Source of the DNA: Enterococcus lactis | Lineage (GTDB): Bacteria; Bacillota; Bacilli; Lactobacillales; Enterococcaceae | Length of the DNA stretch: 64,000 nt | NCBI RefSeq assembly: GCF_015751045.1 | Contig: NZ_BNJW01000011.1 | Span: forward strand, 34,782 to 98,781 | Reading direction: 5' to 3' | Program-made: the position numbers and the translations under genes | The notes under the pieces: model-generated | Seen by the model: the letters and a program-made list of their open reading frames with translations, nothing else | Told to the model about the DNA's origin: nothing | The model's database searches: none | In this document: positions 8,871 through 18,749 of the stretch, one piece after another | Layout: each line of letters opens with the position of its first letter | How positions within the stretch are numbered: position 1 is the stretch's first letter

Positions 8871-8910
8871 AAACGAAAGTATGAGTCTTCTTTCTCGTCT
8901 TTCGTTTTTT
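8871..8910 (+). terminator. Terminator after the DUF4828 gene
   Basis: Stem AAACGAAAG (8871-8879) / CTTTCGTTT (8899-8907) followed by a T-run. It separates the DUF4828 gene from the metalloregulator. Confidence 0.7.
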
Positions 8911-8991
8911 GTTGTAAAAACGTCCAAAAATCCTTTGTTTTTTATTTAGAAAAATAGTCAATTAACGTTTTTTTTGTTACACTTACTAATG

Positions 8992-9005
8992 ATGGTTTTT
9001 ACCAT
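8992..9005. promoter_or_regulatory. Small palindrome in front of the DtxR-family regulator
   Basis: ATGGT-TTTT-ACCAT lies immediately upstream of the ribosome binding site of the metalloregulator gene, just after a TACACT element that could be a -10. It could be an autoregulatory operator or simply an mRNA hairpin. The evidence is only symmetry and position. Confidence 0.3.
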
Positions 9006-9021
9006 GAAAGGATGATCGAAT

Positions 9022-9669
9022 ATGACACCAAATCGAGAAGATTATTTGAAAATCATTTTAGAACTAGGCGGAGATACAACGAAAGTCAACAATAAACAAA
9101 TCGTATCTAGCCTGGATGTCTCGGCTGCATCTGTCAGTGAAATGATTTCTAAACTTGTGAAAGAAGAGCTTGTAGAACATTCCCCTTATCAAGGTGTACA
9201 ATTGACTGCAAGCGGACTGCAAAAAGCTAGCAGTTTGATTCGCAAACATCGTTTATGGGAAGTTTTTTTAGTTGAACATTTAGACTATAGCTGGAATGAA
9301 GTCCACGATGATGCTGAAGTATTGGAACATGTGACTTCGGAACATCTTGCAGATCATTTAGAAAACTATTTGAATCATCCTGAACATTGTCCTCATGGAG
9401 GATCGATTCCTAAAAAAGAGGAAGTCGTCCATGAAGAACGCCGACAAACACTAGAATCCTATCCTGTCGGTACAAAAGTGCGTATCGCACGAGTGCTTGA
9501 TGAAAAAGAATTGTTGGATTACTTAGTCACAATTGACCTGAATATCAACGAAGAGTATGAGATCGTTGATATCGCAGCTTATGAAGGACCAATCACTATC
9601 CAAAATGATAGAAAGAAAATACCCGTCAGCTTCAAGGCGGCCAGCACGATTTTTGTCGATAAAATATAA
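9022..9669 (+). CDS. DtxR/MntR-family metal-dependent transcriptional regulator
   Basis: A 215-residue repressor. The N-terminal winged helix (NREDYLKIILELGG, then SAASVSEMISKLVKEELVEHSPYQGVQLT) precedes the dimerisation and metal-binding helices (LWEVFLVEHLDYSWNEVHDDAEVLEHVTSEHL, then HPEHCPHGGSIP). A C-terminal SH3/FeoA-like domain is present, so this is the long form (ScaR, EfaR, SloR). Known relatives repress Mn2+ (or Fe2+) uptake genes when metal is bound. No transporter is adjacent. It is followed 14 bases later by zwf in the same direction. EfaR-like is the best guess. Confidence 0.88.
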   Translation: MTPNREDYLKIILELGGDTTKVNNKQIVSSLDVSAASVSEMISKLVKEELVEHSPYQGVQLTASGLQKASSLIRKHRLWEVFLVEHLDYSWNEVHDDAEVLEHVTSEHLADHLENYLNHPEHCPHGGSIPKKEEVVHEERRQTLESYPVGTKVRIARVLDEKELLDYLVTIDLNINEEYEIVDIAAYEGPITIQNDRKKIPVSFKAASTIFVDKI

Positions 9670-9683
9670 AGGAGTGTATCTAC

Positions 9684-11210
9684 ATGTCTAATGAAAAAAA
9701 TGTATTGTTTACGATATTCGGCGGCACAGGTGACCTAGCCCAACGTAAATTGTACCCGTCTTTGTTCCGCCTTTACAGAAAAGGAAATTTAGGCGAGCAT
9801 TTTGCCGTGATTGGAACCGCTCGCCGTCCTTGGAGCGATGAACACTACCGTGAAGTTGTCAAAGAAACGATCCGTGCATTGAATCCTTCTGATGAAGAAG
9901 CAACTACTTTTGCTAGTCATTTTTACTACCAATCCCATGATGTAAATGATTCAACACATTATCAAACATTAAAAGAATTGTCTGACCGATTAGATGGACA
10001 CTATCAGTTAAACGGCAATCGCGTCTATTATTTGGCCATGGCACCTCAATTTTTCGGAACGATCGTTTCTCATTTAAAATCACAAAACATTATGACAAAA
10101 AATGGCTTCAATCGTTTGATTATAGAAAAACCGTTTGGATCGGATTACCAATCTGCTTTCGAATTGAATCAGCAAATCAGAGAAGTATTCCCTGAACAAG
10201 ATATTTTCAGGATCGATCATTATTTAGGGAAAGAAATGATCCAAAACATCTCAGCTATCCGTTTTGCCAATAATATTTTTGAGGCTCAATGGAATAATCG
10301 TTACATCGATAATATCCAAATCACTTTTGGTGAAAACCTTGGTGTAGAAGATCGCGGGGGCTACTACGATCATAGTGGCGCACTGAAAGACATGGTGCAA
10401 AATCATATTTTGCAAGTTGTAGCATTACTTGCAATGGAACCACCAGTAGCATTTTCCGAAAAAGAAATCCGTACAGAAAAGATCAAAGCATTGAAAGCAA
10501 TCCGCATCTACAACGAAGAAGAAGTGTTAGAAAACTTCGTTCGTGGACAATATGCTCAAGGTGAATTAGATGGCGTACAATTCAAAGGTTATCGAGAAGA
10601 AGACAAAGTGGATGCTCAATCAGAGACCGAAACCTTCGTCGCAGGAAAATTCACTATCGACAACTTCCGTTGGTCTGGTGTTCCCTTCTATGTGCGTACA
10701 GGCAAACGTTTGACTGAAAAAGGTACTCGGATCAATATCGTGTTCAAACAGGTTCCTGTTAATGTATTCAAAACATCTGTCGATGAACCATGTGACGATA
10801 CGACACTCCCACCGAATGTTCTAACGATCTATATCCAGCCAACTGAAGGATTTTCTTTATCCCTGAATGGAAAAGAAGTAGGTCAAGGGTTTGAAACGGA
10901 ACCAATCAAATTAGAATTTCGAAATAGTGCAGAAATGGTTGAAAATAGCCCAGAAGCTTACGAAAAATTACTGCTAGATGCGTTGAATGGTGATGGAACG
11001 AATTTCTCTCATTGGGAAGAAGTCGCTCAATCTTGGCATATCGTGGATGTCATTCGCAAAGCTTGGGACCAAACACAACCGGACTTTCCAAACTACAAAG
11101 CCGGATCAATGGGGCCTAAAGCAGCTTTCGAACTACTCGAAAAAGACGGATTCGAATGGATCTGGCAACCAGATAACTGGTATCGCGAACGTGGAAAATT
11201 AATCGATTGA
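9684..11210 (+). CDS. zwf: Glucose-6-phosphate 1-dehydrogenase
   Basis: A 508-residue enzyme that oxidises glucose 6-phosphate to 6-phosphogluconolactone and makes NADPH, the entry step of the oxidative pentose phosphate pathway. The Rossmann motif (TIFGGTGDLAQRKLYPSL) is at the N-terminus. The active-site block RIDHYLGKEMIQN near residue 180 carries the catalytic His and substrate Lys. The ribosome binding site is AAAGGAG. It lies directly after the metalloregulator gene and may share its transcript. A strong terminator follows. Confidence 0.96.
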   Translation: MSNEKNVLFTIFGGTGDLAQRKLYPSLFRLYRKGNLGEHFAVIGTARRPWSDEHYREVVKETIRALNPSDEEATTFASHFYYQSHDVNDSTHYQTLKELSDRLDGHYQLNGNRVYYLAMAPQFFGTIVSHLKSQNIMTKNGFNRLIIEKPFGSDYQSAFELNQQIREVFPEQDIFRIDHYLGKEMIQNISAIRFANNIFEAQWNNRYIDNIQITFGENLGVEDRGGYYDHSGALKDMVQNHILQVVALLAMEPPVAFSEKEIRTEKIKALKAIRIYNEEEVLENFVRGQYAQGELDGVQFKGYREEDKVDAQSETETFVAGKFTIDNFRWSGVPFYVRTGKRLTEKGTRINIVFKQVPVNVFKTSVDEPCDDTTLPPNVLTIYIQPTEGFSLSLNGKEVGQGFETEPIKLEFRNSAEMVENSPEAYEKLLLDALNGDGTNFSHWEEVAQSWHIVDVIRKAWDQTQPDFPNYKAGSMGPKAAFELLEKDGFEWIWQPDNWYRERGKLID

Positions 11211-11214
11211 TAAC

Positions 11215-11253
11215 AAAAGGGGTTGTGACAAAAAACATGTCACAACCCCTTTT
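11215..11253. terminator. Bidirectional terminator between zwf and ileS
   Basis: A perfect 16-base inverted repeat (11215-11230 and 11238-11253) with core GGGGTTGTGACA / TGTCACAACCCC. It is flanked by A and T runs on both sides, so it can serve the two convergent genes. Confidence 0.9.
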
Positions 11254-11258
11254 CCATT

Positions 11259-14057
11259 TTACTTTTCTTCGAATCCTTCAGATACAGCTTCAGGATAGAA
11301 TTCTTCAACGATTTTTGCACAACGACCGCATAGATGAGGAAGTTTTTCATCTACTCCTACATCTTTACGAACTTGGCGACAGCGATCGCACGTTTCTCCG
11401 TCTGCTTTTTCCACTGTAATAGCAACATCATCAAATACCACAGCATTATCTGGCACTTGTACATCTGCTTCCATTACTTCAAAGTAGTCTGGGGAAACGA
11501 TCAGCAATTGTGCAATATCTGCATCCAAAGCTTTTAACATTTCACGAACTTGTTGTTTTGGATAAACAGTTAGTTTTGCTTCCAATGATTTACCAATCAA
11601 TTTGCTATTTCTTGCTTCTTCCAATGCTTTTAAGACCTTGTCACGGAAATCCATGAAAGCAGCCCAAGTGTCCATCAATTCCTCTTGGTTCGCAAACTCT
11701 TCATAGCCAGGAAATTCGCTTAACTGAACGTATGCTTCTTCTTCTTTCAGGAATGACCAGATTTCTTCCGCCGTATGTGGAATGATAGGCGTCAATAGTT
11801 TCGTCAAAGCTACAGCTGTTTGATAGAAAACAGTTTGCATGCAACGACGTTGATAATCATCTTCTGCTTCGATATAAACCACATCTTTAGCAAAATCCAG
11901 GTAGAAGGACGATAGATCAACAGTCAAGAAGTTCATAACTGTACGGTAAATATGCATGAAATTATATTTGTCATATCCTTCTTCTCTGATTTCTTTGATT
12001 ACTTGGTTCAATCGTACGGTCATGTATTTGTCTACAGAGCGTAAATCATTGTACGAAACAGTATCTTTTTTAGGATCGAAATCTTCTGTATTCGCTAATA
12101 AGAAACGCATCGTATTTCTGATCTTACGATATACCTCTGCCACTTGACTTAAGATATCCATCGATACACGGACATCTGCTTCATAATCGACACTAGATAC
12201 CCACAAGCGAAGGATATCTGCACCAAATTGTTTGATCACTTTTTCTGGTGCAATGATATTTCCTAAAGATTTACTCATCTTACGGCCTTCGCCATCTAAA
12301 GCAAATCCTTGAGAAATAACTGATTTATATGGTGCTACGCCATTGATAGCCACACTTGTCGTGATACTTGAGTTGAACCAGCCACGATATTGGTCTGATC
12401 CTTCTAAGTACATATCTGCTGGGAATGATAATTCTGGTCGTTGACGTAAAACAGCTTCATGAGAAGAACCAGAATCAAACCAGACATCCATGATATCTTT
12501 TTCTTTTGTAAATTCGCCATTAGGAGAACCTGGGTGAGTAAATCCTTCAGGAAGAAGTTCTTTTGCTTCTTTTTCAAACCAGATGATTGATCCATGTTCA
12601 GCGAATAATTTTGCTACATGTTCGATTGTTTCTGGCGTGATGATTGCTTCACCATTTTCAGCATAGAAAATCGGAAGCGGCACTCCCCATGCACGTTGAC
12701 GAGAAATGACCCAGTCGCCGCGATCACGGATCATATTATATAAACGTGTTTTTCCCCATGGAATAACCCAATCTACTTTTTCTACTTCATCCAAAATATT
12801 CTGACGGAATTTATCGATAGATGCAAACCATTGTGGAGTTGCACGATAAATCACAGGTTTTTTCGTCCGCCAATCGTGAGGATAACTATGGGTAAAGAAA
12901 TCTAGTTTCAGCAAAGCTCCTTTTTCCTTTAATAAATCAGTAATCATAGGATTTGCTTTATCATAAAAGATTCCTTCAAATCCAGGAGCTTCTTCTGTAA
13001 ACAACCCTTTTGAGTCTACAGGTGACACTACAGATAGTTTATATTTGCTACCGGCGATATAGTCATCTTCCCCGTGTCCTGGAGCAGTATGGACTAATCC
13101 AGTACCAGCGTCTAAAGTAACATGGTCACCTAAAATTACGAGCGATTCACGGTCATAGAATGGATGACTTGCAGTCATATATTCCATTTCTTGGCCAGCA
13201 AATTCTTTTAGAACCGTTACATTTTCCCAACCGATTTCTGTTTGAACTGTTTCTAGCAAATCTTTTGCTACAACAAACTTACGGCCATCAGCTTCGACCA
13301 GTACATACGTAAATTTGGGATTTACAGCAATACCTTGGTTTGCTGGCAATGTCCATGGTGTTGTCGTCCAAATGACGAAAGCTGTATCTTCATCAAGGAT
13401 GCCTTTGCCGTCTTTGACATTGAAAGCTACAAAAATAGATGGAGATTTTACATCTTTATATTCAATTTCAGCTTCCGCTAAAGAAGACTCACTTGACGGA
13501 GACCAGTAAATGGGTTTCAATCCTTTGTAAATATAGCCTTTTTCAGCCATTTTACCAAATACGCGTACTTGTGCAGCTTCATACGAAGGGTCTAATGTAA
13601 CATAGGGATGTTCCCAATCTCCTGCAACTCCTAGGCGTTTGAAATCTTCTCGTTGTTTATCTACTTGGGAAAGTGCATATTCACGACATTTTTCCAAATA
13701 TTCTGCCATGGACATTTCTTTACGTTTCACGCCTTTATTAGCCAACACTTGTTCGATTGGCAATCCATGTGTATCCCATCCTGGAACATATGGTGCGCGG
13801 TAGCCAGACATTGATTTTGAACGAATGATAATGTCTTTACTGATTTTATTCAATGAGTGCCCTAAATGGATATTTCCATTGGCATAAGGAGGTCCATCAT
13901 GAAGAACAAAGCTAGGTTTTCCTTCGTTCAATTCTTGTCTTTTTTGGTAGATTTGATTTTCTTCCCATTCTTTTTGCCATTCGCCTTCTCGGTTTGGCAA
14001 ATTACCACGCATAGGGAATTTTGTTTTTCCTAATTGCAAGGTTTCTTTCATTTTCAT
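11259..14057 (-). CDS. ileS: Isoleucyl-tRNA synthetase
   Basis: A 932-residue class I synthetase charging tRNA-Ile. HIGH-type motif [11 protein letters not shown] is near residue 62 and the KMSKS motif [10 protein letters not shown] near residue 600. An editing (CP1) domain lies between them, with TTPWTLPAN. The C-terminal zinc site is CDRCRQ with CGRC near the end, typical of the bacterial form sensitive to mupirocin. It stands alone behind a T-box leader and downstream of divIVA, the usual Firmicutes order at the end of the dcw cluster. Confidence 0.97.
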   Translation of the reverse strand: MKMKETLQLGKTKFPMRGNLPNREGEWQKEWEENQIYQKRQELNEGKPSFVLHDGPPYANGNIHLGHSLNKISKDIIIRSKSMSGYRAPYVPGWDTHGLPIEQVLANKGVKRKEMSMAEYLEKCREYALSQVDKQREDFKRLGVAGDWEHPYVTLDPSYEAAQVRVFGKMAEKGYIYKGLKPIYWSPSSESSLAEAEIEYKDVKSPSIFVAFNVKDGKGILDEDTAFVIWTTTPWTLPANQGIAVNPKFTYVLVEADGRKFVVAKDLLETVQTEIGWENVTVLKEFAGQEMEYMTASHPFYDRESLVILGDHVTLDAGTGLVHTAPGHGEDDYIAGSKYKLSVVSPVDSKGLFTEEAPGFEGIFYDKANPMITDLLKEKGALLKLDFFTHSYPHDWRTKKPVIYRATPQWFASIDKFRQNILDEVEKVDWVIPWGKTRLYNMIRDRGDWVISRQRAWGVPLPIFYAENGEAIITPETIEHVAKLFAEHGSIIWFEKEAKELLPEGFTHPGSPNGEFTKEKDIMDVWFDSGSSHEAVLRQRPELSFPADMYLEGSDQYRGWFNSSITTSVAINGVAPYKSVISQGFALDGEGRKMSKSLGNIIAPEKVIKQFGADILRLWVSSVDYEADVRVSMDILSQVAEVYRKIRNTMRFLLANTEDFDPKKDTVSYNDLRSVDKYMTVRLNQVIKEIREEGYDKYNFMHIYRTVMNFLTVDLSSFYLDFAKDVVYIEAEDDYQRRCMQTVFYQTAVALTKLLTPIIPHTAEEIWSFLKEEEAYVQLSEFPGYEEFANQEELMDTWAAFMDFRDKVLKALEEARNSKLIGKSLEAKLTVYPKQQVREMLKALDADIAQLLIVSPDYFEVMEADVQVPDNAVVFDDVAITVEKADGETCDRCRQVRKDVGVDEKLPHLCGRCAKIVEEFYPEAVSEGFEEK

Positions 14058-14092
14058 TCAACCATTCACTCCTTCGTTTATTTTCCGGACAC

Positions 14093-14295
14093 AAAAAGGC
14101 ATGTTCAGCCGCAAGGGACGAACATGCCGTGGTACCACCCAAATTTAGTTGCATCTATCTAATGCAAACTCTCTGTGACCAATAACGAGGTCAGCCGCTG
14201 CTTCTTACTCTAGTTTCAGAAAAGCAGTCTCAAGTAGAGGATCTTTCACGATGCAGTGTCTTACCGATCTTCCACTCTCATCGGCTCGCTTTAAG
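14093..14295 (-). ncRNA. T-box leader of ileS
   Basis: The minus strand carries the T-box core GGGTGGTACCACGG (about 14126-14140). It is followed by a terminator stem GGCATGTTC / GAACATGCC (14098-14128) and TTTTT (14093-14097). A stem III-like hairpin TTGCAT-TAGATAG-ATGCAA lies just upstream, and AGCCG/CGGCT can close the base of stem I. Uncharged tRNA-Ile would stabilise the antiterminator and permit ileS transcription. I could not place the specifier codon with confidence; isoleucine is assigned from the downstream gene. Confidence 0.88.
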
Positions 14296-14317
14296 AATAA
14301 CAAAGTGCTTTTCTGTT

Positions 14318-15025
14318 CTACTCGTTTTCATGTTCACCAGGTACGATTGAGATATCGATAGCCTGTGTATCAAATGCCGTCATAGGTGCTTCTATGACTC
14401 CTGTGTCTGAGTTTACATCAGTATCATTTTCGTTGTCAAGCTGTTTTGCTAAAACTTCTTTGATCACTTCATGGCTGTCAGTCACATAGCTAGAGAATGG
14501 TTGTAAAATTTCGTCCCATTCTGGACTTTTCACTTGTTCCAATTGAGATTCAAGCATCAAGCTGATACGTTGATGGAATACTCGTGTCTTTTTCTTAAGA
14601 TCTTCTGTTTCTGTCGCAAGCTGTCTTGCTTTTTCTGTTGCATCTGTCAAGATTTTTCTTGCTTTTTCTTCTGCATCAGTTGTTAATTGGTGTGCACGTT
14701 TTTCAGCATTCGCAACTAACTCATCTGCTTTGTTTTGTGCAGAAGTAACGATCACTTCAGATTCTTTACTTGCACTTGTTTTTACTTTATCCGCTGTGTC
14801 TTGAGCTACGATGATCGATTGGTTCAATGCATCTTTCAATTCATTGAAATACTCAAGTTTTTCTTCTGAATGTTTGACTGCTTTTTCTAATTCACGATTT
14901 CTTTGAGTCAATTCTTCGTAGTCACGAACAACTAAATCTAAGAAATCATCTACTTCGTCTTGATTATATCCCCGCATTTTTGTTGGGAATGTCTTATTTT
15001 GGATATCTAATGGAGTTAAAGCCAT
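14318..15025 (-). CDS. divIVA: Cell division protein DivIVA
   Basis: A 235-residue coiled-coil protein that binds curved membrane at division septa and poles and organises division and wall synthesis. The signature N-terminus MALTPLDIQNKTFPTKMRGYNQDEVDDFLDLV is followed by long heptad-rich helices (about 30-165) with many Ala/Lys/Glu. A Ser/Asp-rich variable tail ends in VPGEHENE. It is the last dcw-type gene before the ileS T-box, in conserved order after ylmH. Confidence 0.95.
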   Translation of the reverse strand: MALTPLDIQNKTFPTKMRGYNQDEVDDFLDLVVRDYEELTQRNRELEKAVKHSEEKLEYFNELKDALNQSIIVAQDTADKVKTSASKESEVIVTSAQNKADELVANAEKRAHQLTTDAEEKARKILTDATEKARQLATETEDLKKKTRVFHQRISLMLESQLEQVKSPEWDEILQPFSSYVTDSHEVIKEVLAKQLDNENDTDVNSDTGVIEAPMTAFDTQAIDISIVPGEHENE

Positions 15026-15045
15026 GAGTAAACCACCTTTTTATT

Positions 15046-15828
15046 TTATTTACGTAATACACCGAACAACACCCTGTACTTTTCTTTTTTCGTCTTCCCC
15101 TCAAGTTCTTGGATCTGGACTCTGCCGTAACCCCTGACTGAAATAATATCTAATAGTTCAAGTACAAAATCAGGTCTTGTATTTTCTGTCCAATTCACTT
15201 TTACTTTACCAGCTTCGATCAGCTGCTTGGACCGCTGTCTGGAAATATTATAAATCTCAGAGATCACACTGTCCAGTCGCATAGAACTAACAGTCCCTCT
15301 TTCTTGTGTCCAGCTGTCTTTCGGCAAAATCATTTCTGTGTATTTGATTGGTTCCAAGCGTACAGCAACTTTTCCAATCTTTGTTACTTGTGCAGCAACA
15401 AAATGATCCACCTCATTTGCAATAAATACTTGCCAGCGATCGCCATCTGAGATGATATCGCCAAAGTAAGAGCGTTTGATACCTGTTCCCACTAAAGTCC
15501 CAAGGATTTTCCCATGACTTAGACTGGCAAATTTGCTAGGATAATGGATTTCATACAATGCTGTTTCAAAATCTTCCTCTACAGGTTCGTAATAATCGGG
15601 GAAAATCAAACATCTTTTTCTTTCTGCCTGTTCATATCCACCATAAAACATGAAACGCAAATCACTGCTTTGACGAATCAGTGTTTCTAAAATATAGGAT
15701 TGTCTGGGGTCAAGAAATTCAGTCAGATATGGCGCATATTGTCCTTGAACTTGTTCAATCCAATCACCTACTGAGTCGATAAATGCCCGTTCATCTGCCC
15801 GAAAGTGCTGGTATACATTTGCATCCAA
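15046..15828 (-). CDS. ylmH: YlmH family S4-domain RNA-binding protein
   Basis: A 260-residue protein with an N-terminal globular region (KRCLIFPDYYEP) and a C-terminal S4 RNA-binding domain (LDSVISEIYNISRQRSKQLIEAGKVKVNW) near residues 180-245. YlmH homologues have been linked to cell division in streptococci and, in Bacillus, to rescue of stalled ribosomes. Its place between ylmG and divIVA is conserved in Gram-positive bacteria. Confidence 0.9.
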   Translation of the reverse strand: MDANVYQHFRADERAFIDSVGDWIEQVQGQYAPYLTEFLDPRQSYILETLIRQSSDLRFMFYGGYEQAERKRCLIFPDYYEPVEEDFETALYEIHYPSKFASLSHGKILGTLVGTGIKRSYFGDIISDGDRWQVFIANEVDHFVAAQVTKIGKVAVRLEPIKYTEMILPKDSWTQERGTVSSMRLDSVISEIYNISRQRSKQLIEAGKVKVNWTENTRPDFVLELLDIISVRGYGRVQIQELEGKTKKEKYRVLFGVLRK

Positions 15829-15876
15829 AATTTTCCCCTCCTATCTATTCTGAGAATAAAGATTTTGTTGCTTGAA

Positions 15877-16164
15877 TCAATAAACTATATGGATAGTTAT
15901 CCATATAACGATCTGTGCTAATCCTTGTACGGCTAAGTTCAAGATTAGAATGGCCCCTAAAATCGTGAAATCCAAAGGACCGATCCTTAAAGGCAGACGA
16001 TCGAATAAACTGATATACGGTTCACAGATCTTAGCTAAAAATCGTCCTAATCCTGATTGATAACCGCCTGGAAACCAAGAGAGCAAAGCATATACCATCA
16101 AGATAATGCTATAGAAATAGGCTGCCCGTTCAATTAAATGAAGTAATAGCGCAATAATATAAAT
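15877..16164 (-). CDS. ylmG: YggT family membrane protein (YlmG), probable AUU start
   Basis: Small two-helix membrane protein of the dcw cluster, implicated in septum or nucleoid organisation. The frame that encodes the full family fold (YIIALLLHLIERAAYFYSII, then ALLSWFPGG) has no ATG or GTG upstream of the ATG at 16101; the only TTG is the codon just before it. Starting there would delete the first membrane helix. An ATT at 16164-16162 lies seven bases after GAGGAGG and gives 95 residues, the normal length. An in-frame TGA upstream rules out a longer form. AUU initiation is therefore inferred; ACG, one codon earlier, is a weaker option. It follows sepF by 14 bases. Confidence 0.82.
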   Translation of the reverse strand: MYIIALLLHLIERAAYFYSIILMVYALLSWFPGGYQSGLGRFLAKICEPYISLFDRLPLRIGPLDFTILGAILILNLAVQGLAQIVIWITIHIVY

Positions 16165-16178
16165 CGTAGTTCCTCCTC

Positions 16179-16778
16179 TTACAGATCAAACAAATTCGCA
16201 TCTGCAAAAGATTGAGCGGTTGAACTGTCAATCTCCATCCCTGTCGGTGTACAAAGAAAAATTTCATCTCCAACGCGTTTGATATCTCCATCTAATGCAT
16301 AAACTGTCCCTGTTAGAAAATCAACGATTCTTCTCGCTTGCTTTTCTTCCACTAAATGAAAATTCACTAAGGTTGCTTCTCCAGCGATGATTCGTTTAGC
16401 AATCGCCATCGCTTCAGAATAAGCTCTTGGTTCCATCACAGTGATTTTTCCCGCAAGATTTGCTTTAGGTTGTGTAGACGTTCTTGAAGCTGTTCTTTCT
16501 TTCGCTACAGTTTTTGTAGGTGATTGATGTAGTTCAATTACTTTTTTCTTTTCAGCCGGCTGAATACTTTCATGCGTTACAGGACGTGAAGTCGCCGTTT
16601 TTTGTTTCTCATGAGTATTCGCAGCAGATACAGAATGAGTTGGTTGATTCTGTTTTGTATTTTTTTTAGTTGGCTGTACAGCCTTTTTTGTTGTTTCAGG
16701 ATAATCTTGGTATTCGTACTCTTCCTCATCAGCTAATCCGAAAAAATTAGCAATTGCTCCTCTGTTTAAAAGCGGCAT
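16179..16778 (-). CDS. sepF: Cell division protein SepF
   Basis: A 199-residue FtsZ-bundling and membrane-anchoring protein. The N-terminus (FFGLADEEEYEYQDYPET) is the usual amphipathic/acidic start, although the first residues (MPLLNRGAIAN) are less typical. A long disordered Lys/Thr/Gln-rich linker covers about 35-110. The conserved C-terminal SepF domain (ITVMEPRAYSEAMAIAKRIIAGEATLVNFHLVEEKQARRIVDFLTG) binds the FtsZ tail. It lies between ylmE and ylmG. Confidence 0.94.
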   Translation of the reverse strand: MPLLNRGAIANFFGLADEEEYEYQDYPETTKKAVQPTKKNTKQNQPTHSVSAANTHEKQKTATSRPVTHESIQPAEKKKVIELHQSPTKTVAKERTASRTSTQPKANLAGKITVMEPRAYSEAMAIAKRIIAGEATLVNFHLVEEKQARRIVDFLTGTVYALDGDIKRVGDEIFLCTPTGMEIDSSTAQSFADANLFDL

Positions 16779-16791
16779 TTTTGTTCCTCCT

Positions 16792-17469
16792 TTATTCGTC
16801 TTTGAATAGCGCTGTTCCTACACGGATAAATGTTGCACCTTCTTCAATCGCAATTTGAAAATCCTGACTCATCCCCATGCTTAATTCATTACATGGTGCA
16901 TGGGCATAACCTTTTGCTTGAACAAGATCACGCAATTCTTTCAGCGTACCAAACACTTTATGGATTTGCTCATCAGAAGCTTCTTTAGGCGCCATAGTCA
17001 TTAACCCAACAACCTTGATTTTTGTGCAGGCAGCTAAAGATTCCACAAACGGTAAAAGCTCATCTGGTGAAATTCCATGTTTTGATTCCTCACCAGAAAC
17101 ATTTACTTCAATAAAACAGGATAATTCTTTCTCTAACCGCTTCTGGATTTCTTCTGCTAATCTTAAACTGTCCAACGCATGAAAGTAATCAATTTCATTT
17201 ACAATCAATTTTACCTTTCTGCGCTGTAAATTACCAATTAAATGCCACTTTATTTCGGGAAAATCAAATAAATCTTGTTTCTTTTGTAATAGTTTATCTA
17301 CTCGGTTTTCTGCACAATTCATAACGCCAGCTCTGACCAATTCTTCAGCTTGAGCTGATTCAACAGATTTTGTTACAGCTACTAATGTAACTTCTTTCGG
17401 ATCACGATGAACAAGAGCACACGAATCCTGAATTTCTTGCTTGATTTTCTGCAAGTTGTCAGCAATCAT
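16792..17469 (-). CDS. YggS/YlmE family PLP-binding protein
   Basis: A 225-residue single-domain alanine-racemase-fold protein that binds pyridoxal phosphate and takes part in PLP homeostasis. Lys33 in VTLVAVTKS is the PLP-linked residue. Further family blocks are NRVDKLLQK, WHLIGNLQRRKVKLIV, EVNVSGEESKHG and ELSMGMSQDFQIAIEEGATFIRVG. It has no racemase activity in known homologues. It lies between ftsZ and sepF, the conserved YlmE position. Confidence 0.94.
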   Translation of the reverse strand: MIADNLQKIKQEIQDSCALVHRDPKEVTLVAVTKSVESAQAEELVRAGVMNCAENRVDKLLQKKQDLFDFPEIKWHLIGNLQRRKVKLIVNEIDYFHALDSLRLAEEIQKRLEKELSCFIEVNVSGEESKHGISPDELLPFVESLAACTKIKVVGLMTMAPKEASDEQIHKVFGTLKELRDLVQAKGYAHAPCNELSMGMSQDFQIAIEEGATFIRVGTALFKDE

Positions 17470-17485
17470 GTGCTCTTCCTCTCCT

Positions 17486-18727
17486 TTATTTTTTACGACG
17501 GAAAAACGGTGGCGTATTTAATTCATCATCGCCATGAGATTTTGTTTCTTCGCGGTTGAATGTATCAAATTCTTTTTTTTCGATATTGTCAAAATTGGAA
17601 TCATCAACTCTAGGACGAACATTTTGTTCACGTCTGATATCCCAATCGCCAAAACTGTTTTCTTCTTCTGCAGAAGTTGGTTTAGCTTGATCCATATCTA
17701 ATACAGTCTTTTGAGCAGGTGATTGCATTTGTGCTTGTCTAGCTGGACGGCTAGACTTGCGCTCCTTTTTTGATTCATCGATACCTGTTGCGATGACCGT
17801 CACGCGGATTTCATCGCCCATTTCTTCATTGATAGATGTACCTAGAATAATATTTACATCGCCAGTTGCTGCATTTGCTACGATATCTGAAGCATCTTGT
17901 GCTTCAAACAATGTCATATCCAAACCGCCTGTGATGTTAAGAAGTACTTGTTCCGCTCCATCAATAGATGTTTCAAGCAATGGAGAGGAGATTGCTTTTT
18001 TCGTTGCTTCTACTACGCGATCTTCTCCACTAGCTACACCGATTCCCATCAATGCTGTACCTTGGTTTTCCATCACTGTTTTCACGTCAGCAAAGTCGAG
18101 GTTAACGTAACCTGGTGCCGTAATCAAGTCAGAGATACCTTGTACACCTTGACGTAAAACGTTATCTGCTTCACGGAAAGCTTCAAGCATTGGTGTCTTT
18201 TTATCTACAACTTCTAGTAAACGGTTATTTGAGATAATCAATAATGTATCGACATTTTCTTTCAAACGAGCGATACCTTCTGCAGCAAAACGGCCACGTT
18301 TAGGTCCTTCAAAAGTGAACGGACGTGTAACGACACCAACGGTCAATGCGCCCAGTTCTCTAGCGATCCCTGCAACGATTGGCGCAGCACCTGTACCAGT
18401 TCCTCCACCCATTCCTGCAGTGATGAAAATCATATCTGCACCGTCTAAAGCTTCTCGTAAGGATTGTTCACTTTCTTCTGCCGCTTTTTGTCCAACTTCT
18501 GGTTGAGAACCAGCCCCTAAACCACGAGTATATTTTGGTCCTAATTGGATAACTGTTTCAGCTTTTGAATTTTTTAATGCTTGCACGTCTGTGTTGGCCG
18601 TAATGAATTCAACACCTTTGACGTTTTCTTCAATCATTCGGTTCACAGCATTTCCACCGCCACCGCCGACTCCGATGACTTTGATTACTGCGCCGTCATT
18701 GATATTATTATCAATTGAGAATTCCAT
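17486..18727 (-). CDS. ftsZ: Cell division protein FtsZ
   Basis: A 413-residue tubulin-like GTPase that forms the Z ring. The tubulin signature [12 protein letters not shown] is near residue 105 and the N-terminal nucleotide site [15 protein letters not shown] near residue 18. The synergy-loop region and the T7 loop ([11 protein letters not shown]) are intact. A disordered linker (about 320-395) leads to a short conserved tail [14 protein letters not shown] that binds FtsA and SepF. It follows ftsA by 22 bases. Confidence 0.98.
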   Translation of the reverse strand: MEFSIDNNINDGAVIKVIGVGGGGGNAVNRMIEENVKGVEFITANTDVQALKNSKAETVIQLGPKYTRGLGAGSQPEVGQKAAEESEQSLREALDGADMIFITAGMGGGTGTGAAPIVAGIARELGALTVGVVTRPFTFEGPKRGRFAAEGIARLKENVDTLLIISNNRLLEVVDKKTPMLEAFREADNVLRQGVQGISDLITAPGYVNLDFADVKTVMENQGTALMGIGVASGEDRVVEATKKAISSPLLETSIDGAEQVLLNITGGLDMTLFEAQDASDIVANAATGDVNIILGTSINEEMGDEIRVTVIATGIDESKKERKSSRPARQAQMQSPAQKTVLDMDQAKPTSAEEENSFGDWDIRREQNVRPRVDDSNFDNIEKKEFDTFNREETKSHGDDELNTPPFFRRKK

Positions 18728-18749
18728 ATCTTATTCCTCCCAGGATGAA

